Positions 35,319 to 43,926 of a stretch of DNA of 64,000 bases are shown piece after piece. Source of the DNA: Salipiger abyssi (GTDB lineage Bacteria > Pseudomonadota > Alphaproteobacteria > Rhodobacterales > Rhodobacteraceae); assembly GCF_017311415.1 (NCBI RefSeq), contig NZ_JAEKIS010000006.1, positions 124,001 through 188,000 on the forward strand, in the 5' to 3' direction. Both the position numbers and the translations under genes were made by a program. Each line of letters starts with the position of its first letter. Within the stretch, counting starts at the first letter, position 1. The notes beneath the pieces are model-generated. The model was not told the DNA's origin, did not search any database, and saw nothing but the letters and a program-made list of their open reading frames with translations.

Positions 35319-36893
35319 TTACGACTTCTGGAACATGGCGAGCATGCGCCGCGTCACGAGGAAACCGCCGAAAATGTTGATCCCGGCCATGAACACCGAC
35401 AGCGCCGCCAGCAGGATCACCAGGAACGAGCCCGAGCCGATCTGCATCAGCGCGCCGAGAATGATGATCGACGAGATCGCGTTGGTCACCGCCATCAGCG
35501 GCGTGTGCAGCGAGTGGCTCACGTTCCAGATCACCTGGAAGCCCACGAAGACCGCCAGCACGAAGACGATGAAATGCTGCATGAAGCTCGCGGGCGCCAC
35601 AAGGCCCACGCCCAAGAGCAGCGCGGCGCCCACCGCCAGCAGCGTCACCTGGCTCCGGGTCTGCGCCTTGAAGGCCGCGACCTCTGCGGCGCGCTTCTCT
35701 TCCGGCGTCAGCTCCGGCGCCTTCTCCTTGGGCTTGGCGGCCGCGATCGCCTTGGTCTTGGGCGGCGGTGGCGGCCAGGTCACATCATGCTTGTGCGCGA
35801 TCGTGGCGCCGCGGATGACGTCGTCTTCCATATTGTGATCGACCGTGCCGTTCTTCTCCGGCGTCAGGTCGGTCATCATGTGACGGATATTGGTGGCGTA
35901 GAGGCTCGACGACTGCGTCGCCATGCGGCTCGGGAAATCCGTATAGCCGACGATGGTCACGCCATTGTCGGTGACGATCTTCTCGTCCTTCACGGTCAGC
36001 TTGCAGTTGCCGCCACGCTCGGCGGCAAGGTCGATAATGACCGAACCGCGCTTCATGCTCTCGACCATATCCGGGGTCCAGAGCTCGGGCGCCTCGCGGT
36101 TGGGGATCAGCGCCGTGGTGATGACGATATCCATTTCCGGAGCCAGCTCGCGGAACTTGGCAAGCTGCGCCTCGCGGAATTCCGGGGAGGAAACAGAGGC
36201 ATAGCCGCCAGAGCTCGACCCGTCCGCCTGCTCTTCCTCGAAATCGAGATAGACGAATTCCGCGCCCATCGACTCGACCTGCTCGGCCACTTCCGGCCGC
36301 ACGTCGAAGGCGTAGGTGATCGCGCCCAGCGAGGTCGCGGTGCCGATGGCGGCGAGGCCGGCCACACCGGCGCCGACGATCAGCACCTTGGCGGGCGGCA
36401 CCTTGCCGGCGGCGGTCACCTGACCGGTGAAGAAGCGGCCGAAATTGTTGCCTGCCTCGATCACCGCGCGGTAGCCCGCGATATTGGCCATCGAGCTCAG
36501 CGCGTCCATCTTCTGCGCGCGGGAGATCCGCGGCACCATGTCCATGGCGATGACAGACGCGCCCTTGTCGGCGGCCTCTTTCATCAGCGCCTCGTTGGTG
36601 GCCGGCCAGAAGAACGAGATCAGCAGCTGACCCTCGCGCAGCCCGGCTGCCTCCTCATCGGTCGGCGGCTGCACCTTGGCCACGATATCCGCCTGCGCCC
36701 AGAGCGACTGCGCGTCGTCGACCAGCATCACCCCCGCCGCTTCATAGGCGGAATCCGCAAACCCGGCCTTCACGCCGGCGCCCCGTTCCAGCAAGCACTC
36801 ATAGCCCAGCTTTTGCAGCTGGCCCGCCGAATCCGGCGTCATCGCAACGCGATTTTCACCTGCCGCCAGTTCCTTTGGCGTCCCTATCTTCAC
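35319..36893 (-). CDS. pntA: NAD(P) transhydrogenase, alpha subunit (fused PntAA-PntAB form)
   Basis: A 524-residue PntA from a GTG at 36891-36893 ([24 protein letters not shown]) with AGGGGG nine bases upstream. Domain I (NAD-binding; [36 protein letters not shown]) is joined by a Pro/Lys/Ala linker ([14 protein letters not shown]) to four C-terminal membrane helices, so the alpha subunit is a single chain as in E. coli. A weaker start 11 codons upstream (MSQEIL) is possible. It heads the pntA-pntB operon. A weak promoter candidate is at 36963-36991. Confidence 0.95.
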   Translation of the reverse strand: MKIGTPKELAAGENRVAMTPDSAGQLQKLGYECLLERGAGVKAGFADSAYEAAGVMLVDDAQSLWAQADIVAKVQPPTDEEAAGLREGQLLISFFWPATNEALMKEAADKGASVIAMDMVPRISRAQKMDALSSMANIAGYRAVIEAGNNFGRFFTGQVTAAGKVPPAKVLIVGAGVAGLAAIGTATSLGAITYAFDVRPEVAEQVESMGAEFVYLDFEEEQADGSSSGGYASVSSPEFREAQLAKFRELAPEMDIVITTALIPNREAPELWTPDMVESMKRGSVIIDLAAERGGNCKLTVKDEKIVTDNGVTIVGYTDFPSRMATQSSSLYATNIRHMMTDLTPEKNGTVDHNMEDDVIRGATIAHKHDVTWPPPPPKTKAIAAAKPKEKAPELTPEEKRAAEVAAFKAQTRSQVTLLAVGAALLLGVGLVAPASFMQHFIVFVLAVFVGFQVIWNVSHSLHTPLMAVTNAISSIIILGALMQIGSGSFLVILLAALSVFMAGINIFGGFLVTRRMLAMFQKS

Positions 36894-36962
36894 GTTTGTC
36901 GTCCCCCTTAGGATCTCCTGAGACATGTCTCTTGCCGTTGCGGCACATGCCAATTGATGCCG

Positions 36963-36991
36963 TGTCTACAATCCAGACCGGTCGCTCACAA
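36963..36991 (-). promoter_or_regulatory. Weak candidate promoter of pntAB
   Basis: On the minus strand TTGTGA, a 17-base spacer, then TAGACA lie about 70 bases upstream of the proposed pntA GTG. Each hexamer matches its consensus only partly, so this is tentative. Confidence 0.3.
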
Positions 36992-37027
36992 CGTCGTCGC
37001 GCCGGTTAATCACATCCGCCCCGGAAT

Positions 37028-37492
37028 TTAAAGCCACCTTCTCGTTTGTTGCGAATATTTCGCATATTTTGCAACAAACTTTCGCCTCAAATGCTGCTCT
37101 TCGGGCTCGATAAACCGTTTCTCGATCACCCAGACAAAGATCGGTAGCAATACGAGTGCCAGAACCGCGTCCCAGTAAAGGATAAAGCCGGCCAGAATCA
37201 TCGCATCGCCCAAGTAGATGGGGTTGCGCGAGCGCTTGAAGACGCCGCTCGTCACCAGCTGCGCCGCCTCGTCATGCGGCATGAAGGTCGTGTGATGCCG
37301 CCGCATCTCCGCGAGCGCGAGCGCCAGCAGCAGCGCACCGCCGCCCACCAGCAGCCCGCCCAGCAGATCCGCCCAGACCGGGCCAAAGCTCAGCCCCATC
37401 GGAAAGCGATGCGCCTGCACCCAGGCCAGCGCCAGGCAAACGGCCAGCCAGACCGGCGGAATATCGACCCATTTCCGAAACATACCCGGCAT
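37028..37492 (-). CDS. Small membrane methyltransferase (isoprenylcysteine carboxyl methyltransferase/PEMT-like)
   Basis: A 154-residue integral membrane protein with about four helices. The signature MRRHHTTFMPHDEAAQLVTSGVFKRSRNPIYLGDAMILAG matches the ICMT/phospholipid methyltransferase family, where SRNPIYLG and the later IEKRFIEPEEQHLRRKFVAKYAKY (EE...FGxxYxxY-like) form the SAM site. The bacterial substrate is unknown. The start may be the ATG at 37492 or one three codons in. It lies upstream of pntA on the same strand. The last coding codons contain a 9-bp inverted repeat (37044-37079). Confidence 0.85.
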   Translation of the reverse strand: MPGMFRKWVDIPPVWLAVCLALAWVQAHRFPMGLSFGPVWADLLGGLLVGGGALLLALALAEMRRHHTTFMPHDEAAQLVTSGVFKRSRNPIYLGDAMILAGFILYWDAVLALVLLPIFVWVIEKRFIEPEEQHLRRKFVAKYAKYSQQTRRWL

Positions 37493-37558
37493 CCTTCATG
37501 CAGCATTCCGCCACATGTCAAACCAAAGCGAAGCCGCCCGCAAGGGCGAATGGGCCGG

Positions 37559-38506
37559 TCACTCCCATTCCATCTCCTCATACACCCGGCCCGCATTCTT
37601 CGTCGCCAGCTCCTCGAACGTGTCGAGCCCCTCCCAGGTCGACTGATCCACGTAATAGGCGCTCGCCAGATCGCCGCCCTCGTCGATATGCACGCGGATC
37701 TTGGCGCGCAGGTCCTTGAGGTAATCCGAGGTAAACCGCGTCACCTGTGCCATATTCGTCGGATGCCCGTGGCCGGGGATCACATAGGTCGCCCCCAGCG
37801 CGGTGAACGGCCCGTCAAAGGTCTCGATCCAGCAGCTCGTGCAGGTCTCGGCAAAGATCGGCGGCATGCGCTCGTGAAAGGCGATGTCGCCGGCGATCAC
37901 GATGCCCCATTGCGGAATCCACACCTGCGTGTCGCCCGGATCATGCGCCGGCCCGAGGTGCAGAACCTCCAGCACCACCTCACCCATCTCCACGGTGTAT
38001 TTATCGGAAAAGGATAAGTTCGGAACGGCAACCTCCGTGCCTTCAGCTTTGTCACGGTTGTAATTCTGCATACCCTGAAGGATGAAATCACCATCCTTCT
38101 CGAACACCTCGATGGCATCCTCATGCGCGAGGATGTCCACCCCCAGCTCCGCCCAGTAGGAATTGCCCAGCATCGCGTGGCCCTGGCCGTTCTCGTTGAT
38201 CACCAGCTTCACCGGCTGATCGGTCACCACCCTGATCTCCTCATGCAGCGCAGCCGCCAGCCGCGCCGAGGCGCCGCCATTGATCACCACCACCCCATCG
38301 CCGGTCACGACAAAGCTCAGATTGTTGTTATGCCCCGAATTCTCATAGGTCGGCGGCGCCGTCGCCCCGATGGCGCTCCAGACATGCGGGATCACCTCCA
38401 CCGGCTTGTCGTAAAGCTCCGACTGCGGATACTGGTCCGCGATATCCTCATGCGCGGCGGACGCCCCCGCCAGCAATACCGCCCCGATCGTCACACCAGC
38501 TCGCAT
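37559..38506 (-). CDS. Periplasmic MBL-fold protein with altered first metal motif
   Basis: The ATG at 38504-38506 with GGAGG gives 315 residues and a signal peptide (MRAGVTIGAVLLAGASAAHE). The metallo-beta-lactamase fold is visible: VVTGDGVVVINGGASA, LGPAHDPGDTQVWIP, VIAGDIAFHERMP, YVIPGHGHPT. The usual HxHxDH ligand loop is instead NENGQGHAML (VINENGQGHAMLGN), so three or four canonical ligands are missing, while the later His, Asp and PGHG are kept. I recall an MBL subgroup with a similar NxNGQxH loop. It may be a non-hydrolytic or differently metallated periplasmic enzyme. It is divergent from kynU. Confidence 0.8.
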   Translation of the reverse strand: MRAGVTIGAVLLAGASAAHEDIADQYPQSELYDKPVEVIPHVWSAIGATAPPTYENSGHNNNLSFVVTGDGVVVINGGASARLAAALHEEIRVVTDQPVKLVINENGQGHAMLGNSYWAELGVDILAHEDAIEVFEKDGDFILQGMQNYNRDKAEGTEVAVPNLSFSDKYTVEMGEVVLEVLHLGPAHDPGDTQVWIPQWGIVIAGDIAFHERMPPIFAETCTSCWIETFDGPFTALGATYVIPGHGHPTNMAQVTRFTSDYLKDLRAKIRVHIDEGGDLASAYYVDQSTWEGLDTFEELATKNAGRVYEEMEWE

Positions 38507-38640
38507 GGTCGCTCCTCCCTCATGGCTACCGCACATGACATTCACAGATGCGAATAGGTATGACAAGTCGCAATCCGGCGACTTGCCCCCGGCGCGAAAC
38601 GGCGTCAGGGTCTGGCGACGCAGTTTTCCGGAGGAGCGTT

Positions 38641-39834
38641 TTGACCGATTTCGCCTGGACCCGTAACCAGTTCCATATTCCGCTCGGCCTGATCTATCTC
38701 GACGGCAATTCCCTCGGCCCCCTGCCCAAGGCCACGCCCGCGCGGATGGAGCGCATGCTCTCCGAGGAATGGGGCGAACATCTGATCGGCGGCTGGACCG
38801 GCTGCGGCTGGATGGACATGCCGCGCCGGCTCGGCAACCGGCTAGGCCGGCTGATCGGCGCCGAGGAGGATCACGTCGTGATCGGCGACACGCTGTCGAT
38901 CAAGGTGTTCCAGGCGCTCGCCGCCGCGCTCCAGATCTGCCCCGAGCGCCGGGTGATCCTCTCGGACCGGGGCAATTTCCCCTCCGATCTCTACATGGCC
39001 GAGGGGCTAATCCGGCTGCTCGGCGACCGCCACGAGCTGCGCCTCGTCGCCCCGCACGAGCTCGAGGACGCGATCACCGAAGAGGTGGCGGCGCTGCTGG
39101 TGACCGAGGTCGACTATCGCACCGGCCGGCGCCACGATCTCAAGGCGCTGACCCGCAAGGCGCATGACATGGGGGCGCTGGCGATCTGGGATCTGGCGCA
39201 TTCAGCCGGCGCCCTGCCCGTCGATGTCGCCGCAGGCGGCGCCGATTTTGCCGTTGGCTGTACCTATAAATACATCAATGCCGGGCCCGGCTCGCCGGCC
39301 TTCATCTATGTCTCTCCCGAACATGCCGACCACGCCGACCCGGCGCTGGCCGGCTGGCTCGGCCACGCCGCCCCCTTCGCCTTCGAACAGGGCTACCGTC
39401 CCGGCGAAGGCATCGAGCGCATGCGCGTCGGCACGCCGCCGGTGCTGCAAATGGCTGCGCTCGACGCGGCGCTCGACATCTGGGACCGGGTCGACATGAC
39501 CAGGCTGCGCAAACGCTCGCTCGCCCTCACCGGGCTGATGATCGAAGAGGTCGAGCAACATTGCCCCGGGCTGAAACTCGCCACCCCGCGCGACAACGAC
39601 GCGCGCGGCAGCCAGGTCTCGTTCCGCTCCGAACACGGCTATGCCATCATGCAGGCGCTGATCGACCTCGGCGTCGTCGGAGATTTCCGCGCCCCGGATG
39701 TGCTGCGCTTCGGCATCACGCCGCTCTATATCGGCGAGGACGAGATCCGCGAGGCGGTCGAGGTTCTGGCCCGCGTGCTGCGCGGCGCGCTTTGGGATCA
39801 TCCGAAATACCAGCGGCGGAAATCGGTGACCTGA
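38641..39834 (+). CDS. kynU: Kynureninase
   Basis: A 397-residue PLP enzyme. The start is TTG at 38641, six bases after GGAGG; no ATG fits. Recognisable parts are IYLDGNSLGPLP (N-terminal substrate region), RVILSDRGNFPSDLYM, LVTEVDYRTGRRHDL, IWDLAHSAGALPVDV (PLP-binding Asp), and CTYKYINAGPGSPAF with the Schiff-base Lys, then the QGYRPGEGIERMRVGTPPVLQM end. It cleaves kynurenine to anthranilate and alanine in tryptophan breakdown. No kynA or kynB is nearby in the window. Divergent from the MBL gene. Confidence 0.94.
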   Translation: MTDFAWTRNQFHIPLGLIYLDGNSLGPLPKATPARMERMLSEEWGEHLIGGWTGCGWMDMPRRLGNRLGRLIGAEEDHVVIGDTLSIKVFQALAAALQICPERRVILSDRGNFPSDLYMAEGLIRLLGDRHELRLVAPHELEDAITEEVAALLVTEVDYRTGRRHDLKALTRKAHDMGALAIWDLAHSAGALPVDVAAGGADFAVGCTYKYINAGPGSPAFIYVSPEHADHADPALAGWLGHAAPFAFEQGYRPGEGIERMRVGTPPVLQMAALDAALDIWDRVDMTRLRKRSLALTGLMIEEVEQHCPGLKLATPRDNDARGSQVSFRSEHGYAIMQALIDLGVVGDFRAPDVLRFGITPLYIGEDEIREAVEVLARVLRGALWDHPKYQRRKSVT

Positions 39835-39862
39835 CGACAGGGGCCCAAAAGGCCAAGCGATC

Positions 39863-41188
39863 TCACCAGCACGGCGGGTCGACGCGCAGGGGCCCCGCCG
39901 GCGCCCCCCAGTTCGGCGCCTCGCCGTCCAGCAGAACCGGAAAGCGCAACCGCCGTGCCGCACCCCATCCCGTTGCTTCGATGGCGGGCGCGAGATCGTC
40001 CTCCCGCTCCGCGATCCCTTCGCCACGGAACGCGCGGGCCCCGGCAGCCGTCAGCATGGCCGCCGTCCGGGCGAGCGACAGGCGCGCCGCCAGCGCCACG
40101 CCGGTGCGTTGCCGCACGCGCAGGGCGCGCAGCACCGCCGCCGCCATCAGATACCCCGTCGCGTGGTCGAGCGCCTGTACCGGCAGCGGAACCGGCGCCG
40201 GCGCCCCGGCCCGGCGCATGCCTTCTGCCGCAATCCCACAGCTCATCTGCACCAGGCTGTCGAACCCGCGCCGCCCCTGCCATGGCCCCCTCCAGCCATA
40301 GGCGTTCAGACTGACATCGATCAGCCCGGGGCACAGGCTTTGGCGCCGGGCCTCGTCATACCCCAGCCCGTCGAGCGCGCCAGGGCGATAGCCGTGAACC
40401 AGAACGTCCGCGCCGGAAAGCAGCGTCTCGAACACCCTGCGATCCTCAGCCTTGTGCAGATCGAGGCCCGCCCTGCGCTTGCCGACCGTGACCTCGGGCT
40501 CGACCCCGGGTTCGGTCCAGCCCGGCGGGTCGATGCGCAATACCTCTGCGCCGAAGCCCGCGAGAAAGCGGGTCGCGACCGGTCCCGCCAGCACCCGGGT
40601 CAGATCGAGCACGCGCACCCCTTGCAGGCCGGTGCCGCCCCGGCGCGTTCCGGTCTCGCGCCAGGCGATCAGCAGCTCCTGCGCCACCGCACGCCCCTGC
40701 GCATGCGCCGCCCATTCCGCCAGCCCATGCATGGCCGCCGCCGCGCCACCCGCTGCCACAACAGCGGTTTCGAGCGCTTCCCTGTCCCAGCCACGCACCG
40801 CCTCGGCCACGCCGGCCCTGTCGGACATCGCGCCCAGAACCCCAAGCGCCGCCTCGCGATGATGCGGCGCGTTGGTGTGGAGCCGGATCCAGCCATCGGC
40901 GGCCTGATAGTCGCCGGCAATCGGATCCCAGACGGAGGGCAGCGTCCAGCCGGTCGGGCGCAGGGTCATGCCGAACCACATCAGCGCCAGCCGTCTGGCG
41001 ACCATGACCTCGCGCGCGCCGGAGAGTGCCGCCAGCTCCCGCGCCGCCGCCCACACCGAGGCGACCGCCAGATCCGACACCGGGAAGCACGAAGGCAAAG
41101 CAGCCTCGCCGCAGACCTTGTCTGAAGCGGCGGGATCGAGATCGCGCCCAAGCGCCTCGCCGATCTGCCGGCTGAAATCCTGTTCCAT
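39863..41188 (-). CDS. Class III (CaiB/BaiF) CoA-transferase with atypical domain order
   Basis: A 441-residue protein with a good AGGAG site. The class III CoA-transferase N-terminal signature GVRVLDLTRVLAGPVATRFLAGFGAEVLRIDPP appears only at residue ~190. The first ~185 residues instead carry LMWFGMTLRPTGWTLPSVWDPIAGDYQAADGWIRLHTNAPHHREAAL, a segment resembling C-terminal parts of the family. GFDSLVQMSCGIAAEGMRRAG is present near 305. It probably moves CoA between carboxylic acids in the cytoplasm. It is divergent from the HTH-citrate synthase with 75 bases between, suggesting one acyl-CoA pathway. Confidence 0.82.
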   Translation of the reverse strand: MEQDFSRQIGEALGRDLDPAASDKVCGEAALPSCFPVSDLAVASVWAAARELAALSGAREVMVARRLALMWFGMTLRPTGWTLPSVWDPIAGDYQAADGWIRLHTNAPHHREAALGVLGAMSDRAGVAEAVRGWDREALETAVVAAGGAAAAMHGLAEWAAHAQGRAVAQELLIAWRETGTRRGGTGLQGVRVLDLTRVLAGPVATRFLAGFGAEVLRIDPPGWTEPGVEPEVTVGKRRAGLDLHKAEDRRVFETLLSGADVLVHGYRPGALDGLGYDEARRQSLCPGLIDVSLNAYGWRGPWQGRRGFDSLVQMSCGIAAEGMRRAGAPAPVPLPVQALDHATGYLMAAAVLRALRVRQRTGVALAARLSLARTAAMLTAAGARAFRGEGIAEREDDLAPAIEATGWGAARRLRFPVLLDGEAPNWGAPAGPLRVDPPCW

Positions 41189-41245
41189 GGGTATGCTCCT
41201 GTCGTTGCAGAACCATGAAATGCCTCCGTTGACGGGCTGTAAATC

Positions 41246-41262
41246 TTGATCAATATAATCAA
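41246..41262. promoter_or_regulatory. AT-rich palindrome immediately before the HTH-citrate synthase start
   Basis: TTGAT-CAATATA-ATCAA is a perfect 5-bp inverted repeat ending one base before the ATG at 41264. It lies in the divergent promoter region shared with the CoA-transferase gene, and the downstream protein carries its own DNA-binding-like domain, so an autoregulatory site is possible. Confidence 0.4.
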
Positions 41263-41263
41263 T

Positions 41264-42397
41264 ATGAATTCCTCGGACTGGATCGACGCGAGCTCCGCCT
41301 GCGCTCTGCTCGGCGTCAAGCCGCAGACGCTTTACGCCTATGTCAGCCGTGGCCTCGTACGGACCCAGGCCGATCTAGACGATGCACGGCGCTGCCTCTA
41401 CGCGCGGCTCGATGTCGACGCCCTACTGCAACAAAACCGCCGTCCGAGGGCGCGCAGGGAGGTCGCTGAGCGTGCAATCCGCTGGGGCGATCCGGTTCTG
41501 ACCACCGCGATATCCGAGGTACGCGACGGCATGCTCTGGCTGCGCGGTCGCTCGGTGGCGGATTGCGCTGATACCCTGACGCTGGAGGAGATGGCCGCGC
41601 ATCTCTGGGCCGTCGATACGGTGGACACACCGCCCTGCGATGCGCCGGTCTCGCTGCCCGATCCTCTGGGCCGCGCGCTGCAAACGCTGACAGAGCATGC
41701 GCCGGGAGCCCGCCCGCTGCACGAGCGCGCCAACTCCGAAATCACCCGGGAAGCGGGGGCGCTGATGTCCGGAGTCGCGAACGCGCTGCTCGGAATATCC
41801 GCGACAGGACCAATCCATGGGCGGCTCGCCCGATCCTGGGGCGCGGATCACGCCGGATACGACGATCTGCGCCGGGCGCTGGTTCTGCTGAGCGATCATG
41901 AACTAAATCCCTCCACCTTTTCGGTGCGGATCGCGGCCTCCGCAGGCGCGAGCCTGCCAGCGGCTCTACTCTGCGGCATGGCGACGCTCAGCGGCGCACG
42001 TCATGGCGGTGTCGCATCGCGGGCTCGCGCGGCGCTGCTGGCGGCGCGCGACGGACAAACGCAGGCGTTTCTGACGGCTCAGTCCGGCCACTCGCCCTAT
42101 GGCTACGGCTTCGGGCACCCGCTCTATCCCGGCGGCGACCCGCGAGCCCGCCTCATTCTCGAACGCCTCGCCCCGGATAGCGCCGCAATGACGGCCGTCC
42201 GGACGCTGTCGCACGCGCTCGATCTGCCGCCGAATGTGGACGCCGCGCTTGCCGCGCTGAGCATGGCGCGCGGCTTCCCCGAGAGCGCCGCCTTCGTGAT
42301 CTTTGCCACCGGGCGGCTCGCGGGCTGGTGCGCGCATGCGATGGAGCAGGCAGGAAGCGGCGAGATCATTCGCCCCCGCGCCAGATATCTTGGCTGA
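41264..42397 (+). CDS. Citrate synthase-family protein with N-terminal MerR-like HTH
   Basis: A 377-residue protein. Residues 1-~65 (IDASSACALLGVKPQTLYAYVSRGLVRTQ...RRCLYARLDVDALLQ) are a MerR/excisionase-type winged HTH. The remainder is a citrate synthase domain: LSDHELNPSTFSVRIAAS, LSGARHGGVASRARA, GYGFGHPLYPGGDPRA and NVDAALAAL keep the catalytic His, His and Asp positions. It would condense an acyl-CoA with a 2-oxoacid and may also bind DNA. There is no Shine-Dalgarno before the ATG (a TTG lies six codons upstream), so a leaderless start is possible. Divergent from the CoA-transferase. Confidence 0.82.
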   Translation: MNSSDWIDASSACALLGVKPQTLYAYVSRGLVRTQADLDDARRCLYARLDVDALLQQNRRPRARREVAERAIRWGDPVLTTAISEVRDGMLWLRGRSVADCADTLTLEEMAAHLWAVDTVDTPPCDAPVSLPDPLGRALQTLTEHAPGARPLHERANSEITREAGALMSGVANALLGISATGPIHGRLARSWGADHAGYDDLRRALVLLSDHELNPSTFSVRIAASAGASLPAALLCGMATLSGARHGGVASRARAALLAARDGQTQAFLTAQSGHSPYGYGFGHPLYPGGDPRARLILERLAPDSAAMTAVRTLSHALDLPPNVDAALAALSMARGFPESAAFVIFATGRLAGWCAHAMEQAGSGEIIRPRARYLG

Positions 42398-42564
42398 GGC
42401 TCGGGCGGCGCCTTCCTGTCCCGCCCGTACCCCCGGGATACCGGTGGCGGGCAACACTCTCAGGCGCGCGCGGCGCATCACGAAAGCGCAAGCCCCGCTT
42501 GAAGTTGCGCGCGGGGTGCGTACCTTGCCCCCAACATTCTGAGTTCAGACCGGAGACTTTGCCG

Positions 42565-43926
42565 ATGAAGACACTCGCCGCGGCCTGTGCCGCCCTGGCT
42601 CTCGCAGCGCTCCCCGCGCTGGCCGATGAGCAAGAGCCGGTCACCACCTTCACGCTGGACAACGGCATGGATGTGGTGGTGATCGAGGATCACCGCGCCC
42701 CCGTCGTCGTCCAGATGGTCTGGTACCGCGCCGGATCGGCGGATGAGACGCCCGGACGGTCCGGCGTTGCGCATTTCCTCGAACACCTGCTCTTCAAGGG
42801 CACTGATACGCTGGCGCCGGGCGAGTTCTCCAAGGTCGTGGCCGAGAACGGCGGCAACGACAACGCCTTCACCTCCTACGACCAGACCGCCTATTTCCAG
42901 CGCATCGCCGCCGACCGGCTGGGGCTGATGATGAAGATGGAGGCTGACCGCATGGTCAATCTGCGGCTCGATGAGGAGGACATCCTCACCGAACGCGACG
43001 TGATCATCGAAGAGCGCAATATGCGGGTCGAGAACGATCCCGCCGCGCTGATGCGCGAGCAGCTGGGCGCGGCGCTCTATCTCAATCACCGCTACGGTGT
43101 GCCGGTGATCGGCTGGCGCGACGAGATGGAAACGCTCGATCTCGACGCGGCCTATGATTTCTATCACCGCTTCTACGCCCCCAACAACGCCATCCTGATC
43201 GTCGCCGGCGACGTGACGCCCGACGAAGTTGAAGCCTTGGCGGAAGAGCATTACGGCCCCCTGCCCGCGAACCCGGAAGTCGGCGCGCCGCGCGCGCGCC
43301 CGCAGGAGCCGCAACAACTTGCCGAGCGCCGGCTGACCTTCCGTGATCCGCGCGTGGCCCAGCCCTATGTGATGCGCCGCTATCTCGCGCCCGAGCGCGA
43401 TCCGGGCGACCAGCGCGAGGCGGCGGCGCTGACGCTGCTGAGCGAGATCCTCGGCGGCGGCCAGACCTCGGTTCTGAACCGCGACCTGCAATTCGACAGC
43501 AAGGCGGCGCTCTATACCGGCGCCTTCTACGACGGCACCTCCTATGACGATTCGAGCTTTGGCCTCGTCGCCGTACCCGCTCCGGGCGTGACTCTGCCCG
43601 AGCTGGAAACGGCACTCGATAAAACGCTCGCCGCCTTCATCGACGAGGGCGTCGACCCAGATCAACTAGAGCGCATCAAGTTCCAGCTCCGCGCCGATCA
43701 GATCTACGAGCGCGACGACGTGCAGTCGCTCGCCCGGCGCTACGGCAGCGCCCTGACCTCCGGCCTGACGGTCGAGGATGTGCAGGCCTGGCCCGACATC
43801 CTGCAATCGGTCACCGGCGAGGAGATCGTGGCGGCGGCCCGCAAGGTCTTTGACCGCAAGCAATCGGTCACCGGCTATCTGATGCCCGAAGAAACGCAGG
43901 ACGCCCCCAAGGAGGTGACCCAATGA
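42565..43926 (+). CDS. M16 zinc metallopeptidase, catalytic subunit
   Basis: A 453-residue exported peptidase; signal peptide MKTLAAACAALALAALPALA. The inverted zinc motif is HFLEH (H70, E73, H74), with the distal ligand E150 in VIIEERNMR, all intact. The pitrilysin/MPP-like N- and C-domains are of normal length. The ATG at 42565 follows CGGAG. Its stop overlaps the second M16 gene (ATGA), so it forms an obligate pair, as in the bacterial heterodimeric M16B peptidases. It probably degrades periplasmic peptides. Confidence 0.92.
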   Translation: MKTLAAACAALALAALPALADEQEPVTTFTLDNGMDVVVIEDHRAPVVVQMVWYRAGSADETPGRSGVAHFLEHLLFKGTDTLAPGEFSKVVAENGGNDNAFTSYDQTAYFQRIAADRLGLMMKMEADRMVNLRLDEEDILTERDVIIEERNMRVENDPAALMREQLGAALYLNHRYGVPVIGWRDEMETLDLDAAYDFYHRFYAPNNAILIVAGDVTPDEVEALAEEHYGPLPANPEVGAPRARPQEPQQLAERRLTFRDPRVAQPYVMRRYLAPERDPGDQREAAALTLLSEILGGGQTSVLNRDLQFDSKAALYTGAFYDGTSYDDSSFGLVAVPAPGVTLPELETALDKTLAAFIDEGVDPDQLERIKFQLRADQIYERDDVQSLARRYGSALTSGLTVEDVQAWPDILQSVTGEEIVAAARKVFDRKQSVTGYLMPEETQDAPKEVTQ

